From: Geodermatophilus sp. DF01-2
GTDB taxonomy: Bacteria > Actinomycetota > Actinomycetes > Mycobacteriales > Geodermatophilaceae
Length of the DNA stretch: 51,746 bases
Assembly (NCBI RefSeq): GCF_004571065.1
Contig: NZ_SPQN01000017.1
Location: 1 to 51,746, forward strand
Direction of reading: 5' to 3'
Shown: positions 19,508 through 30,268 of the stretch, in pieces
Layout: every line of letters starts with the position of its first letter
How positions within the stretch are numbered: position 1 is the stretch's first letter
Made by a program: the position numbers and the translations under genes
Notes under the pieces: model-generated
What the model saw: the letters and a program-made list of their open reading frames with translations, nothing else
What the model was told of the DNA's origin: nothing
Databases searched by the model: none

Positions 19508-20317
19508 GTGTCCCAGCCTCCCGGGCTGCTCGAGCGCATCGAGCGGTACTTCGCCGCGGCACCGCTGCCGGACGCGCGCATCGAGGCCGTCGGCGCGCTC
19601 GACGTGGCGGTCGGCAGCCCCACGTGGCCGTACCCGGCGCGACCGCGACCGGGGGAGACGGTGACCGCCGACGACGTCCGGGCCGTCGTGGCGCTCCAGC
19701 AGGCGGCCGGCCTGCCGGTCGCGGTGGAATGGGTGTGCGAGTGCTCGCCCTCGACGGAGGCCGCCGTCCGGGCGGCCGGGCTGGCCGTGGAGTCCTCGCC
19801 GCTGCTGGTCGCCGCGGACCCGGTCGACCTGCTGCTGCCGTACGGGGTACGGCTGTACCTGGTCGGCGCCGACGACCCCGAGCTGCCCAGCTACGAGTGG
19901 CTGGTGTCGATCGCCTTCGCCCACCCGGGGCCGCGGCCGGAGGCCGACGATGCCACGGTCGGCGCGGCGCCGGGCTCGCCCCGCACCGCGGTGCTGCGCG
20001 AGCGGATCGCGACCGGCCGCACGGTGATGATGGTCGCGGTGGAGGACGGCGAACCGGTCGCGGTCGGCACGCACCACCCGGTGGAGGTCGACGGCACGGA
20101 GATCAGCGAGATCGCCGGCGTCGCGACGCTGCCCCGGCTGCGGGGACGTGGGCTCGGGGCCGGCCTCGCCTCGGCGCTCAGCGCACACGCCCGGGAGACG
20201 GCCGAGCTGGTGTTCCTGGTGGCAGGCGACGACGACGTCGCGCGCGTCTACGAGCGGACCGGCTTCGCCCGCCTGGCGACCGTCGGCGTCGCCGACCTCC
20301 CCGACGCCGACGTCTGA
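19508..20317 (+). CDS. GNAT family N-acetyltransferase
   Basis: The 269-aa product has an N-terminal half of uncertain type and a GNAT fold in the second half. The acetyl-CoA binding motif is EIAGVATLPRLRGRGLGAGLASALSAHA (about residues 200-227), and ELVFLVAGDDDVARVYERTGFARLATV closes the fold. The substrate is unknown. GTG 19508 looks leaderless. The gene's last 70 bases overlap the convergent beta-lactamase-like gene. Confidence 0.85.
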   Translation: MSQPPGLLERIERYFAAAPLPDARIEAVGALDVAVGSPTWPYPARPRPGETVTADDVRAVVALQQAAGLPVAVEWVCECSPSTEAAVRAAGLAVESSPLLVAADPVDLLLPYGVRLYLVGADDPELPSYEWLVSIAFAHPGPRPEADDATVGAAPGSPRTAVLRERIATGRTVMMVAVEDGEPVAVGTHHPVEVDGTEISEIAGVATLPRLRGRGLGAGLASALSAHARETAELVFLVAGDDDVARVYERTGFARLATVGVADLPDADV

Positions 20318-21210
20318 TCCACGGAGGTCACCGGAATCGCCGCTGCGGCCGCGTCCAGGGCCGCCTTCGCCGCGTCCCAACCCACCGACGACGGCACCTC
20401 GCTGAGCAGCACGACGACCCGGGAACCGACGACGCCCACCGAGTGCAGGTGCCGCTGGCCATCGACGCAGCACATCCAGCCCTGCTTCACCGCGGGCTGT
20501 CCGGGCACGGTGCCGAACACGCCGAACTGCTGGTCGAAGCCGTCGGCGGCGATCGGGGTGGCGGCGCGCATCCAGCCCAGCAGGGCGGCGGCGTCGTCCG
20601 GGTGGGCGACGACCGGCAGCCGGGTGAGGAACCACGCCAGGTCGCGGGCGGTCGTCGTCGTCTCGCCCCACTGCCCCCACTCCCGGGGCGGAGCGGTGCC
20701 GGGCAGGTCGTAGCGGGCGGCCACGTTCCGGACCGCCTGCGGCCCGTCGAAGCGCACCCACAGGTCCGAGGCCGCGGGGTCGTCGGAGCGCCGGATCATG
20801 GCCTCGAGCTGTGCCCGGTCGTGGGGCGTCAGGGTGACGGCGCCGGTGCGGGCGCGGTGCAGGATGTCCTCGGCGAGAAAGAGCTTCACCATCGAGGCCG
20901 TCGGGAACGGCCGCCCGGCCAGCTCGTTGCCCGCCCTCTGGGCCAGGACCCGCGCACTGCGCGCCTCCGCGGCGCGGATGGAGAGATCCTCGAGGCGCTG
21001 CTGCTGGCGGGCGACCACCACCGCGAGCGTGCCCACCTGCCCGTAGGCCGCCGTCACCGCGGGGACGACGTCAGTGGGTGGAACGGCGCGCGCCGCTGCC
21101 CGCCGGGGTGTCGACACCTCGGCGAGCAGCAGGACGAGCAGCACCACGGTCGGCAGCAGGCCCAGACGGGCTCCCCACGGCCGGGGTCGGTGCGACGGGC
21201 CAATCGGCAT
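20248..21210 (-). CDS. Exported serine hydrolase, class A beta-lactamase-like
   Basis: The 320-aa product (ATG 21210) has an N-terminal hydrophobic segment, LGLLPTVVLLVLLLAEV, acting as signal or anchor. It also has the class A-like motif TASMVKLF (SxxK nucleophile, about residue 108) and a second conserved region around RRSDDPAASDLWVRF, a possible SDN equivalent. QPAVKQGWMCC may be the KTG-like strand, with lysine and glycine kept but altered. Proteins like this in actinobacteria are often annotated as lipoprotein or beta-lactamase-like and need not hydrolyse drugs. The C-terminus overlaps the convergent GNAT gene by 70 bases, so the true stop is well supported but crowded. Confidence 0.7.
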   Translation of the reverse strand: MPIGPSHRPRPWGARLGLLPTVVLLVLLLAEVSTPRRAAARAVPPTDVVPAVTAAYGQVGTLAVVVARQQQRLEDLSIRAAEARSARVLAQRAGNELAGRPFPTASMVKLFLAEDILHRARTGAVTLTPHDRAQLEAMIRRSDDPAASDLWVRFDGPQAVRNVAARYDLPGTAPPREWGQWGETTTTARDLAWFLTRLPVVAHPDDAAALLGWMRAATPIAADGFDQQFGVFGTVPGQPAVKQGWMCCVDGQRHLHSVGVVGSRVVVLLSEVPSSVGWDAAKAALDAAAAAIPVTSVDQTSASGRSATPTVARRAKPVRS

Positions 21211-21307
21211 ACCGACGTGGTGCCCACCTCGGAGATCGATTCTTCCAAAGCTCAATCATTGACGCGTGTCGGCTGCCCTCTGCTCGCGGCCCGTCGCGCT
21301 GCGCCGA

Positions 21308-21853
21308 TCAGTCCTGCTCGTAGGTCCCGACGAGGACCGCCCGGGCCAGGGTGTGGCCGAAGAGGTTGAAGCCGAGGAAGGCCGGGGTGCTGTCCGGAGT
21401 CACCTCCAGCCGCTCGACGTCGACGGCGTGCACGGTGACGAAGTAGCGGTGCGGACCGTGGCCGGCGGGGGGAGCCGCGCCGACGTAGCCGGCGAAGCCG
21501 GCGTCGTTGCGCAGCTGGACCGCACCCTCGGGCAGCCCGGCTCCGTCCCGGTCGCCGGCGCCGCTCGGCAGCTCGGTGACCGAGGCGGGGATGTTGGCCA
21601 CCGCCCAGTGCCAGAAGCCGCTGTGGGTGGGCGCGTCGGGGTCGTACACGGTGACGGCGAAGCTTCGGGTGCCCTCCGGGAAGCCAGACCAGGACAGCTG
21701 CGGGGAGCGGTCCTCCCCGCCGGCGCCCATGACCCCGCTGACCTGAGGGGTCGACAGCGGCCGGCCGTCGGTGGCATCGGTGCTCGACAGCTGGAAGCTC
21801 GGCACCTGCGGCAGGAAGTCGTACGGGCTCGGCGGCGTCGGTCGGTCGGGCAT
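21308..21853 (-). CDS. YbhB/YbcL-type PEBP (Raf kinase inhibitor-like) protein
   Basis: The 181-aa product has the PEBP core: [46 protein letters not shown] and [28 protein letters not shown]. These are the two motifs that line the phosphate-binding pocket. The bacterial role is not established. ATG 21853 has GAGGAG upstream, so the long frame beyond it was rejected. It is divergent from the HAD gene, with one of the hairpin repeats in the shared upstream region. Confidence 0.93.
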   Translation of the reverse strand: MPDRPTPPSPYDFLPQVPSFQLSSTDATDGRPLSTPQVSGVMGAGGEDRSPQLSWSGFPEGTRSFAVTVYDPDAPTHSGFWHWAVANIPASVTELPSGAGDRDGAGLPEGAVQLRNDAGFAGYVGAAPPAGHGPHRYFVTVHAVDVERLEVTPDSTPAFLGFNLFGHTLARAVLVGTYEQD

Positions 21854-21905
21854 GGGGCTGCTCTCCTCGGACTCGGGTGGACGGTGGGGACATGCCGACC
21901 CTAAG

Positions 21906-21960
21906 AGGACCCCCTGCCCCCCGCCGCTCGCAGGCTCACGGCGGGACCCTGCAGGGGGCC
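21906..21960. repeat. Intergenic hairpin repeat between divergent genes
   Basis: Arms AGGACCCCCTGCC and GGCAGGGTCC-like (right side CCCTGCAGGGGGCC) enclose GCCGCTCGCAGGCTCACGGC. The core matches the reverse complement of 10829-10888. Both neighbouring genes start on either side of it, so it cannot be a terminator for either. Confidence 0.65.
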
Positions 21961-22052
21961 GCCCGTCCTGCCCGCCCTTCGCAGGCCCCGGACGGGGCCG
22001 CGCGCCGGTGAACAGGGTGTTTCCCGGCCCGGCGGGTGTGGCCGCACGCCGG

Positions 22053-22058
22053 TAGCGT
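22053..22058 (+). promoter_or_regulatory. Probable -10 of a leaderless HAD/GH65 operon
   Basis: TAGCGT lies six bases before GTG 22065 with no ribosome site. Confidence 0.45.
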
Positions 22059-22064
22059 CGGGTC

Positions 22065-22796
22065 GTGCTCGGTCTTCCCGGCAGCGTCCGCGCCTGCCTG
22101 TTCGATCTCGACGGCGTCCTGACCCGGACGGCGACGGTCCACTTCGCCGCGTGGAAGCGCACGTTCGACGAGTTCCTGCGCCGCAGCGACCCGGCTGCGC
22201 CGGAGTTCACGCAGGAGGACTACAACCGTCACGTCGACGGCAAGCCCCGCCTGGACGGGGTGCGGGACTTCCTGACCAGCCGCGGCGTCACGTTGCCGGA
22301 GGGGACGCCGGACGACCCGCCGGACGCGTCCACCGTGCACGGCGTGGGTCGGCGCAAGAACGACCTGGTGCACGCCGAGCTCGCCGAGCACGGCGTCGAG
22401 GTCTACCCCGGGTCGGTCCGCTACCTGCGTGCCGCGAAGGAGGCCGGCCTGGCCACCGCGGTGGTCACCGCGTCGCGCAACGGGCGGCAGGTGATCGAGG
22501 CCGGCGGGTTCGCCGAGCTCGTCGACGTCCGGGTGGACGGCGAGGTCGCGGCGGCGCAGGGGTTGCGGGGGAAGCCCGCCCCCGACACGTTCCTCGCCGG
22601 GGCCCGCGCGCTCGGAGTGGACCCGGCCGCGGCGGTGGTCTTCGAGGACGCCCTGGCCGGGGTGGCCGCCGGGCGGGCGGGGGAGTTCGGCTACGTCGTC
22701 GGCGTCGATCGGGTCGGGCAGGCCGACGCGCTCGCGGCGTCCGGCGCGGACGTCGTCGTCCAGGACCTGGCGGAGCTGCTCGGGGACACGACATGA
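22065..22796 (+). CDS. HAD-family beta-phosphoglucomutase-like phosphatase
   Basis: The 243-aa product has HAD motif [15 protein letters not shown] (Asp nucleophile near residue 12), motif [12 protein letters not shown], motif III lysine in GKPAPDTFL and motif [15 protein letters not shown]. The cap domain includes [19 protein letters not shown], typical of beta-phosphoglucomutases, which convert beta-glucose 1-phosphate to glucose 6-phosphate. The overlap with the GH65 gene (ATGA) fits: the phosphorylase releases beta-glucose 1-phosphate and this enzyme would feed it into glycolysis. Confidence 0.9.
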   Translation: MLGLPGSVRACLFDLDGVLTRTATVHFAAWKRTFDEFLRRSDPAAPEFTQEDYNRHVDGKPRLDGVRDFLTSRGVTLPEGTPDDPPDASTVHGVGRRKNDLVHAELAEHGVEVYPGSVRYLRAAKEAGLATAVVTASRNGRQVIEAGGFAELVDVRVDGEVAAAQGLRGKPAPDTFLAGARALGVDPAAAVVFEDALAGVAAGRAGEFGYVVGVDRVGQADALAASGADVVVQDLAELLGDTT

Positions 22797-25156
22797 CCGA
22801 GGGGCGGCCGCACTTTCCGATCGAGCCGTGGGCGCTGACCGAGACCGGGCTGGACCACGCCTCCCTCGCCGTCCACGAGTCGGTGTTCGCGCTGTCCAAC
22901 GGGCACATCGGCATGCGCGGCTCGTTCGAGGAGGGTGAGCCGATCGTCGTTCCGGGCACCTACCTCAACGGCTTCTTCGAGGAGCGGCCGCTGCCCTACG
23001 CCGAGGCCGGGTACGGCTTTCCCGAGCAGGGGCAGACCGTGGTCAACGTGACCGACGGCAAGCTGATCCGGCTGTTGGTCGGCGACACCCCGCTCGACCT
23101 GGACTACGGCGAAATCGTCGAGCACCGGCGCACCCTGGACCTGCGCCGCGGTGTGCTGTGCCGCACCACCGAGTGGCGCTCGCCGAACGGGCGCACGGTC
23201 ACGGTCACCAGCACCCGGCTGGTCTCGCTGCGCCGCCGCTCGATCGCCGCGATCGAGTACACGGTCGAGTGCACCGACGGGCAGGGGGACCTCTACGTGG
23301 CCCTGCAGTCGGACCTGCTGGCCAACGAGCCGGTCGACCCCGGCTCGGAGGCCGACGACCCGCGCGCGGCCGCGGCGCTGGCCCGCCCGCTGGTCAACGA
23401 GTCGGCCGTGGCCCGCGGGTACCGGGCGGTGCTGGTGCACCGCACCAAGCGCAGCCGGCTGCGGATGGCGGCCGGGATGGACCACCTGGTCGAGGTCCCG
23501 GACACCTCCACGGAGGACATCGAGGCCACCGACGACCTCGCCCGCTTCACCCTCGCCGCCCGGCTGCCACAGGGCTCGTCGGTGAGGCTGGTCAAGTTCC
23601 TCTCCTACGGCTGGTCGTCGCGGCGGTCGGCGGCGGCGCTGCGCGACCAGGTGGAGGGCGCTCTGGCGACGGCCAAGCTGGCCGGGTTCGAGCAACTGCT
23701 GCGCGAGCAGCGGGAGGTGCTCGACACGCACTGGCAGCACGCCGACGTCGAGATCGAGGGCGACGAGGAACTCCAGCAGGCGGTGCGGGTGGGCGTCTTC
23801 CACCTGCTGCAGGCCGGCCTGCGCGCCGAGCGCCAGCCGATCCCGGCCAAGGGGCTGACCGGTCCCGGCTACGACGGGCACACCTTCTGGGACACCGAGA
23901 CCTACGTGCTCCCGGTGCTCACCTACATCGCTCCCGATGCCGCCCGCGACGTGCTGCGCTGGCGGCACTCGACCCTGGACATGGCCCGCGAGCGGGCCCG
24001 GGAGCTGGGCCTGCGGGGTGCGGCGTTCCCCTGGCGCACCATCCGAGGGGAGGAGACGTCCGGCTACTGGCCGGCGGGGACGGCGGCCTTCCACGTCAAC
24101 GCCGACATCGCCGACGCCGTCGTCCGGTATCGGAACGCCACCCTGGACGAGGAGTTCGACCGGGACCACGGCGCGGCGCTGCTCGTGGAGACCGCCCGGC
24201 TGTGGGCGTCGCTCGGCCACTTCGACGACGAGCACGGCTTCCGCATCGACGGCGTGACCGGGCCCGACGAGTACACCGCCGTGGTGGACAACAACGTCTA
24301 CACGAACCTGATGGCCCAGCGGAACCTGCGCGAGGCCGTCGCCGCGGTGGAACGCCAGCCCGACGTCGCCGGCCGCCTGGACGTGACCGAGGACGAGACC
24401 GCGTGCTGGGAGCGTGCGGCCGCGCTGATGGCGGTTCCCTACGACACCCGGCACGGCGTGCACATGCAGTCCGACGCCTTCACCCACCACGAGGAGTGGG
24501 ACTTCGAGAACACCCCGCCGGCCTGCTACCCGCTGCTGCTGCACTACCCGTACTTCGACATCTACCGCAAGCAGGTCGTCAAGCAGGCCGACCTGGTGAT
24601 GGCCCTGCACCTGCGCGGTGATGCCTTCACCCTCGAGGAGAAGATCGCCGACTTTGCGTACTACGAGGCTCGGACGGTGCGCGACTCCTCCCTGTCGGCC
24701 ACCCAGCAGGCGGTGGTCGCGGCCGAGACCGGGCACCTGGCGCTGGCCTACGACTACTGGGGCGAGGCCACCCTCACCGACCTGCAGAACCTGCACGGCA
24801 ACTCCGGGCACGGGCTGCACATCGCGTCGCTGGCCGGCGGCTGGACGGTCGCCGTCGCCGGATTCGGCGGGATGCGCGACCACGGCGGACGGCTGCAGTT
24901 CGCTCCGCGGTTGCCCGAGCAGATCACCCGCCTGCGCTTCCGCCTGAACTACCAGGGTCGCTGTCTGCTGGTGACCGTGACACCGACGCGGGCCACCTAC
25001 CGGCTCGCCGAGGGCGAGCCCCTCGACGTCCACCACCACGGCCGGCGGCTCACCGTCACCGCGGAGGAGGTGGGCGCCGACATCCCGGCCGCGCCGCAGG
25101 TGGCGCCGGTGCGCCAGCCGCACGGCGCCGCCCCCCGGCGGCGCGGCCGCCGCTGA
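22793..25156 (+). CDS. GH65 family disaccharide phosphorylase (maltose/trehalose/kojibiose type)
   Basis: The 787-aa product is a full-length GH65 enzyme: N-terminal beta-sandwich opening WALTETGLDHASLAVHESVFALSNGHIGMRGSFEEG, (alpha/alpha)6 barrel with HTFWDTETYVLPVLTY, general-acid motif GVTGPDEYTAVVDNNVYTNLMAQ (Glu near residue 493), KQADLVMALHLRGDAF, and a phosphate-binding HIASLAGGW. It cleaves an alpha-linked glucose disaccharide with phosphate to give glucose and beta-glucose 1-phosphate. Whether the substrate is trehalose, maltose or kojibiose cannot be told by eye. It starts inside the stop of the beta-PGM gene. Confidence 0.93.
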   Translation: MTEGRPHFPIEPWALTETGLDHASLAVHESVFALSNGHIGMRGSFEEGEPIVVPGTYLNGFFEERPLPYAEAGYGFPEQGQTVVNVTDGKLIRLLVGDTPLDLDYGEIVEHRRTLDLRRGVLCRTTEWRSPNGRTVTVTSTRLVSLRRRSIAAIEYTVECTDGQGDLYVALQSDLLANEPVDPGSEADDPRAAAALARPLVNESAVARGYRAVLVHRTKRSRLRMAAGMDHLVEVPDTSTEDIEATDDLARFTLAARLPQGSSVRLVKFLSYGWSSRRSAAALRDQVEGALATAKLAGFEQLLREQREVLDTHWQHADVEIEGDEELQQAVRVGVFHLLQAGLRAERQPIPAKGLTGPGYDGHTFWDTETYVLPVLTYIAPDAARDVLRWRHSTLDMARERARELGLRGAAFPWRTIRGEETSGYWPAGTAAFHVNADIADAVVRYRNATLDEEFDRDHGAALLVETARLWASLGHFDDEHGFRIDGVTGPDEYTAVVDNNVYTNLMAQRNLREAVAAVERQPDVAGRLDVTEDETACWERAAALMAVPYDTRHGVHMQSDAFTHHEEWDFENTPPACYPLLLHYPYFDIYRKQVVKQADLVMALHLRGDAFTLEEKIADFAYYEARTVRDSSLSATQQAVVAAETGHLALAYDYWGEATLTDLQNLHGNSGHGLHIASLAGGWTVAVAGFGGMRDHGGRLQFAPRLPEQITRLRFRLNYQGRCLLVTVTPTRATYRLAEGEPLDVHHHGRRLTVTAEEVGADIPAAPQVAPVRQPHGAAPRRRGRR

Positions 25157-25168
25157 GGCGGCGGGGGC

Positions 25169-25888
25169 TCAGGCCGGCCAGCGCGCGCCCAGCAGCCACC
25201 AGCCGCCGAGCAGCAGCGCGCCGACGTCGACCAGCAGGAAGACCCCGACCCACAGCACCGCGGGCACGTGCGTCAGCCGGGCCAGCTGGTCGGCGTCGGA
25301 CTCCGGCGCGGCCCGCCGGCGCCGCGACCGCTGCAGCTCGAGCACCGTCTTGGGCGCGGCCAGGAGGAGGAACCAGGTACCGGCGGCGGCGAAGGCGGCC
25401 TGAGCGGACGGCGGCAACCACCCGGTCACGGTCAGGACGACGGCGCCGGTCGCCAGCACCGCCCACAGGCCGTACCAGTTGCGGATCTGCACCAGCAGCA
25501 GCGCCAGCAGGGCCAGCAGCGCCCAGAGCAGCCCGACCGCGTGGCCGGCGGCCAGCAGCGCCGCCGCGCCGAGCCCGAACAGCGCCGGCCCGGTGTAGCC
25601 GGCGGCACAGGTGAGCACCATCCCCAGCCCGGTCGGCCGCCCCGCGGACACGGTGAGGCCAGATGTGTCGGAGTGCAGTCGGATGCCCGCCAGCCGGCGG
25701 CCGGCGGCCAGCGCGACCAGCCCGTGCGCACCCTCGTGGGCGATCGTCACGACGGTGCGCGCCGGTCGCCACAGGGCAGGGGCGAGAACGACGACGGTGG
25801 CCGCGGCCAGGGCGCCCAGCAGGACCGCGGTCGGCAGCTCGGGGAGGGGAGTGGTGACGCGGGCCCAGAGCTGCTCGACGACGTCCAC
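25169..25888 (-). CDS. M50-type membrane metalloprotease-like protein
   Basis: The 239-aa polytopic protein has the zinc motif HEGAH in TVVTIAHEGAHGLVALAAGRRLAGIRLHSDTSGLT, which is the M50B-like layout. At least five hydrophobic segments follow, and the polar QIRNWYGLW lies between two of them. Site-2-type proteases cut within membranes; this subgroup has no known substrate. It ends 13 bases after the convergent GH65 stop. Polar site c lies about 110 bases before its ATG. Confidence 0.8.
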   Translation of the reverse strand: MDVVEQLWARVTTPLPELPTAVLLGALAAATVVVLAPALWRPARTVVTIAHEGAHGLVALAAGRRLAGIRLHSDTSGLTVSAGRPTGLGMVLTCAAGYTGPALFGLGAAALLAAGHAVGLLWALLALLALLLVQIRNWYGLWAVLATGAVVLTVTGWLPPSAQAAFAAAGTWFLLLAAPKTVLELQRSRRRRAAPESDADQLARLTHVPAVLWVGVFLLVDVGALLLGGWWLLGARWPA

Positions 25889-26301
25889 GGCGGGGAGTCA
25901 ACCGCATGTAGCTGGGAGCGTCCGGGAGGCCACGGGGGTCACGGACGGCGGCCCGGACGCCGATGTCGCAACGGGTCGGCGACGTCAGACGTTTGTCCGT
26001 TATCCCTAACTTAATAAACAATATACTAGCGACAAACAAATCCCACTACACAAGAACCGCACAGAACAACCAGAACGACGACGACCCGGACAGGCATGGG
26101 CCCGCGAGGTCCGGGCCGTGGACGTGCCGTCTCGCTGCCGGTCTTCGTGCTGACCGGGCTCCACCTGGCCTTGGCCGCCGGCGTCGCCCCAGCGGGGGAC
26201 TGGTTCCGGCGTCCGCGGATCTGTCACCGACTGAGGCGGTCAGCGGCACCGTCTTCGTGGCCCTCGGCGTCCGGGTGGCCGGCTCCAGCCGCTGGAGGGA
26301 T
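25889..26301. other. Gene-free gap with AC-rich tract
   Basis: The gap holds polar site c and, to its right, about 70 bases strongly enriched in A and C on the plus strand. From about 26100 composition returns to normal high GC with no frame that I can support. Confidence 0.65.
25997..26012 (-). other. Polar terminus-type 16-mer, site c
   Basis: Minus strand reads AAGTTAGGGATAACGG. It is the site closest to dif, 1.13 kb to its left, and reads away from it. The dif-side bases 26021-26080 are 47 of 60 A or C on the plus strand by hand count. An AT-rich core, TTAATAAACAATATA, abuts the site. Confidence 0.85.
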
Positions 26302-26666
26302 TCAACCCGTTTTTGTCGTCAGGTTGACGGCGTTGCCGTCCGGGTCCTGCACGTGCGCGACCCGCTGGCCCCAGGGCATGTCGTCGGCGGGCGCGGATGC
26401 CCGGCCGCCGAGGGCCTCGACCTGCGCCAGGACGGCGTCGACGTCCGCGACCTCGCGACTGAGCAGCACCCGGCCAGGGGGAGCGGGCTCGACCGATTCG
26501 TCGGAGACGATCCCGAGCTCGGAGTCGCCGACCCGCAGGCCCAGGTAGAACGTCGTGCCTGGTCGGGCGCCCGGCTGATCTCCGTGGCACCGGTGAGGCC
26601 CGTGTAGAAGCGAGCCAGGCGATCGAGGTCGGAGGTCACGATGATCGGGATGACGCTGCTCGGCAC
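26302..26666 (-). pseudogene. VOC-family protein with a one-base deletion
   Basis: The reading frame from ATG 26666 gives MPSSVIPIIVTSDLDRLARFYTGLTGATEISRAPDQ, a normal VOC N-terminus, then turns to nonsense. The remainder of the domain is intact in another frame: TTFYLGLRVGDSELGIVSDE, then VADVDAVLAQVEALGG and DPDGNAVNLTTKTG to a TGA at 26302. Adding one C near 26558 restores a single 121-residue frame. Either the gene is freshly broken or the assembly has an error there. It lies half a kilobase from dif. Confidence 0.75.
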
Positions 26667-26930
26667 GGGTCCTCCTCCTGCAGGTGGGCGTCGACGGGCA
26701 GACCGCCCGAGGATGGCGAACTCATCGGTCGCCGGCGCGCTAGCCGACCAGCACGTAGGCAGGTCGGCGGCTTGACGACGTTCCTGCGGGAACGCGCATG
26801 GGTCCCCAGAGCCCCGCGGAGCAGGTCATCCGGCTGTGAAGGATCAAGATGACGATGATGTGCAGCAAGCTCGGATCTCGCGCGGCGCCGCGGATCACGC
26901 GGTGCCCGACGGGCTCGCGCAGGAGCTGCC

Positions 26931-27100
26931 CACGACTTCGAGGCGGTACCGGTCACTGTCGAGGACGGCCTCGCGGCTGGCGCGTTGCCGCGTCACCACG
27001 CCGGTCCGTTCGACCGCATGCTCATCGCGCAGGCCGCGCGCCGCAGGTTGGTCGTCGTCACGGCCGATTCGCGGACTACGACATCCCGACGTTCGCGTAG
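26931..27100 (+). pseudogene. Remnant of a VapC-type PIN-domain toxin
   Basis: The frame from 26931 reads HDFEAVPVTVEDGLAAGALPRHHAGPFDRMLIAQAARRRLVVVTADS. This is the C-terminal half of a PIN nuclease; the family reads LPxHHxDPFDRxLIAQA, so here the first aspartate of that motif is changed to glycine. The expected ending FADYDIPTFA and a TAG (27098-27100) follow in another frame, so there is at least one frameshift. No N-terminal half or antitoxin partner is visible. It ends 46 bases from dif. Confidence 0.6.
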
Positions 27101-27145
27101 CCGGGGAGCGGGTTCGCCGCGTTCTGGATACCGGGACGCCGGCCG

Positions 27146-27173
27146 AGTTGACATAATGTCCATTATCGGCGTC
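27146..27173 (-). other. dif: dif: XerCD chromosome dimer resolution site
   Basis: Plus strand carries TTGACATAA (27148-27156), centre TGTCCA, then TTATCGGCG (27163-27171). The reverse complement fits the actinobacterial dif consensus as I recall it (GCCGATAAT, two free bases, ACATTATGTCAA), differing only in the two outermost bases of the XerC arm. On the minus strand the XerC arm comes first. This marks the replication terminus. It agrees with the flip of the polar 16-mers and with the change in dominant gene strand at this point. Confidence 0.9.
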
Positions 27174-27513
27174 GACCCCGTGCGTCCGAGAGCCGACCCG
27201 TGGAGACCTCGACGCCCCGTTCCGCAGCGTTCGACCTGGCGACCGGCGGCGACGCATTCGCCGCCGGGTCGTCGCGACGTCGACGCATGCTGCCTGTCAC
27301 GCCGGCTTTCCCGTCACGCCGCCGGATCGCTCGATCTCGATCGCCGGCGGCCCCAACCTGGCGACCATGATCATTCGCCGCGTCCAGCGCATCATCCCGT
27401 CCGGCCCATCGTGATCATCTCCGCCCGGTCACGACCCGCTGGACGTCGACCGCCCGGCACCCGGCACCCAGGGGCACCCCTCTTCCCGGTACATCCTCCG
27501 CGACCCTCACTTG

Positions 27514-27526
27514 CGTCACTGTGACG
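27514..27526. promoter_or_regulatory. Short dyad behind uvrA2
   Basis: CGTCACTGTGACG is a perfect dyad around one central base. It shares the core CGTCAC-N-GTGACG with the large palindrome at 30135-30171 on the other side of the uvrA2 gene. Confidence 0.4.
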
Positions 27527-27576
27527 AAACAACGGGGATGTCCGCGCCAATCGGCGACCAAATCGCCGATCGCCGG

Positions 27577-29964
<2,388 letters not shown>

Positions 29965-30268
29965 CGTGTCTCCATCTGTGCGGCGGGGCCGCCTTCGTGG
30001 TCTCCGTCAGCGTCGCCTGGCTCGAGCCGACCGGCCTGGAGCAGTACGTCTGGGGCTCCTTCGTCGGCCCGGTCGCGGCACCGGCCGTTGTCTACCTGGC
30101 TCGCGGCCACTCCTCCCCCGACCCGCTTCCCGCCCATCTGCCGATACGTCACGGTGACGTATCGGCAGATGCCCCCCGGGCCCCGAGACGACCCAGGAGT
30201 CCGAGCCGTCGCAGGGCAGCGGCAACGGCAACGGCATCGTGGACGCCGGCTGACGCGACCGGGTGCGG
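29965..30268. other. Upstream region of uvrA2 with a possible gene remnant
   Basis: The gap holds the 37-bp palindrome at 30135-30171. From 29993 to 30115 the plus strand encodes AFVVSVSVAWLEPTGLE and further hydrophobic sequence, reminiscent of the end of a TMEM175-type channel. It has no start and no support beyond that, so I do not call it a gene. Confidence 0.4.
30135..30171. promoter_or_regulatory. 37-bp perfect palindrome, probable operator
   Basis: Arms CATCTGCCGATACGTCAC and GTGACGTATCGGCAGATG are perfect 18-base complements around one G. The centre TACGTCACGGTGACGTA has the look of a TetR-family operator. It lies between divergent upstream regions and about 165 bases before uvrA2. 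No TetR gene is in the window, so the regulator must be elsewhere or lost. Confidence 0.6.

Larger units (their letters stand above)
26667..27576. other. Gene-poor terminus stretch around dif
   Basis: Between the broken VOC gene and uvrA2 there are about 900 bases. They contain only a PIN-domain remnant (26931-27100), the dif site (27146-27173), and a short dyad (27514-27526). From 27177 to 27510 the frames are open here and there but carry no motif that I recognise. Confidence 0.65.

Noticed and set aside
29993-30115. Hydrophobic plus-strand frame resembling a TMEM175 channel end
   Set aside because: About 40 residues only, with no start, no pore motif and no partner segment.
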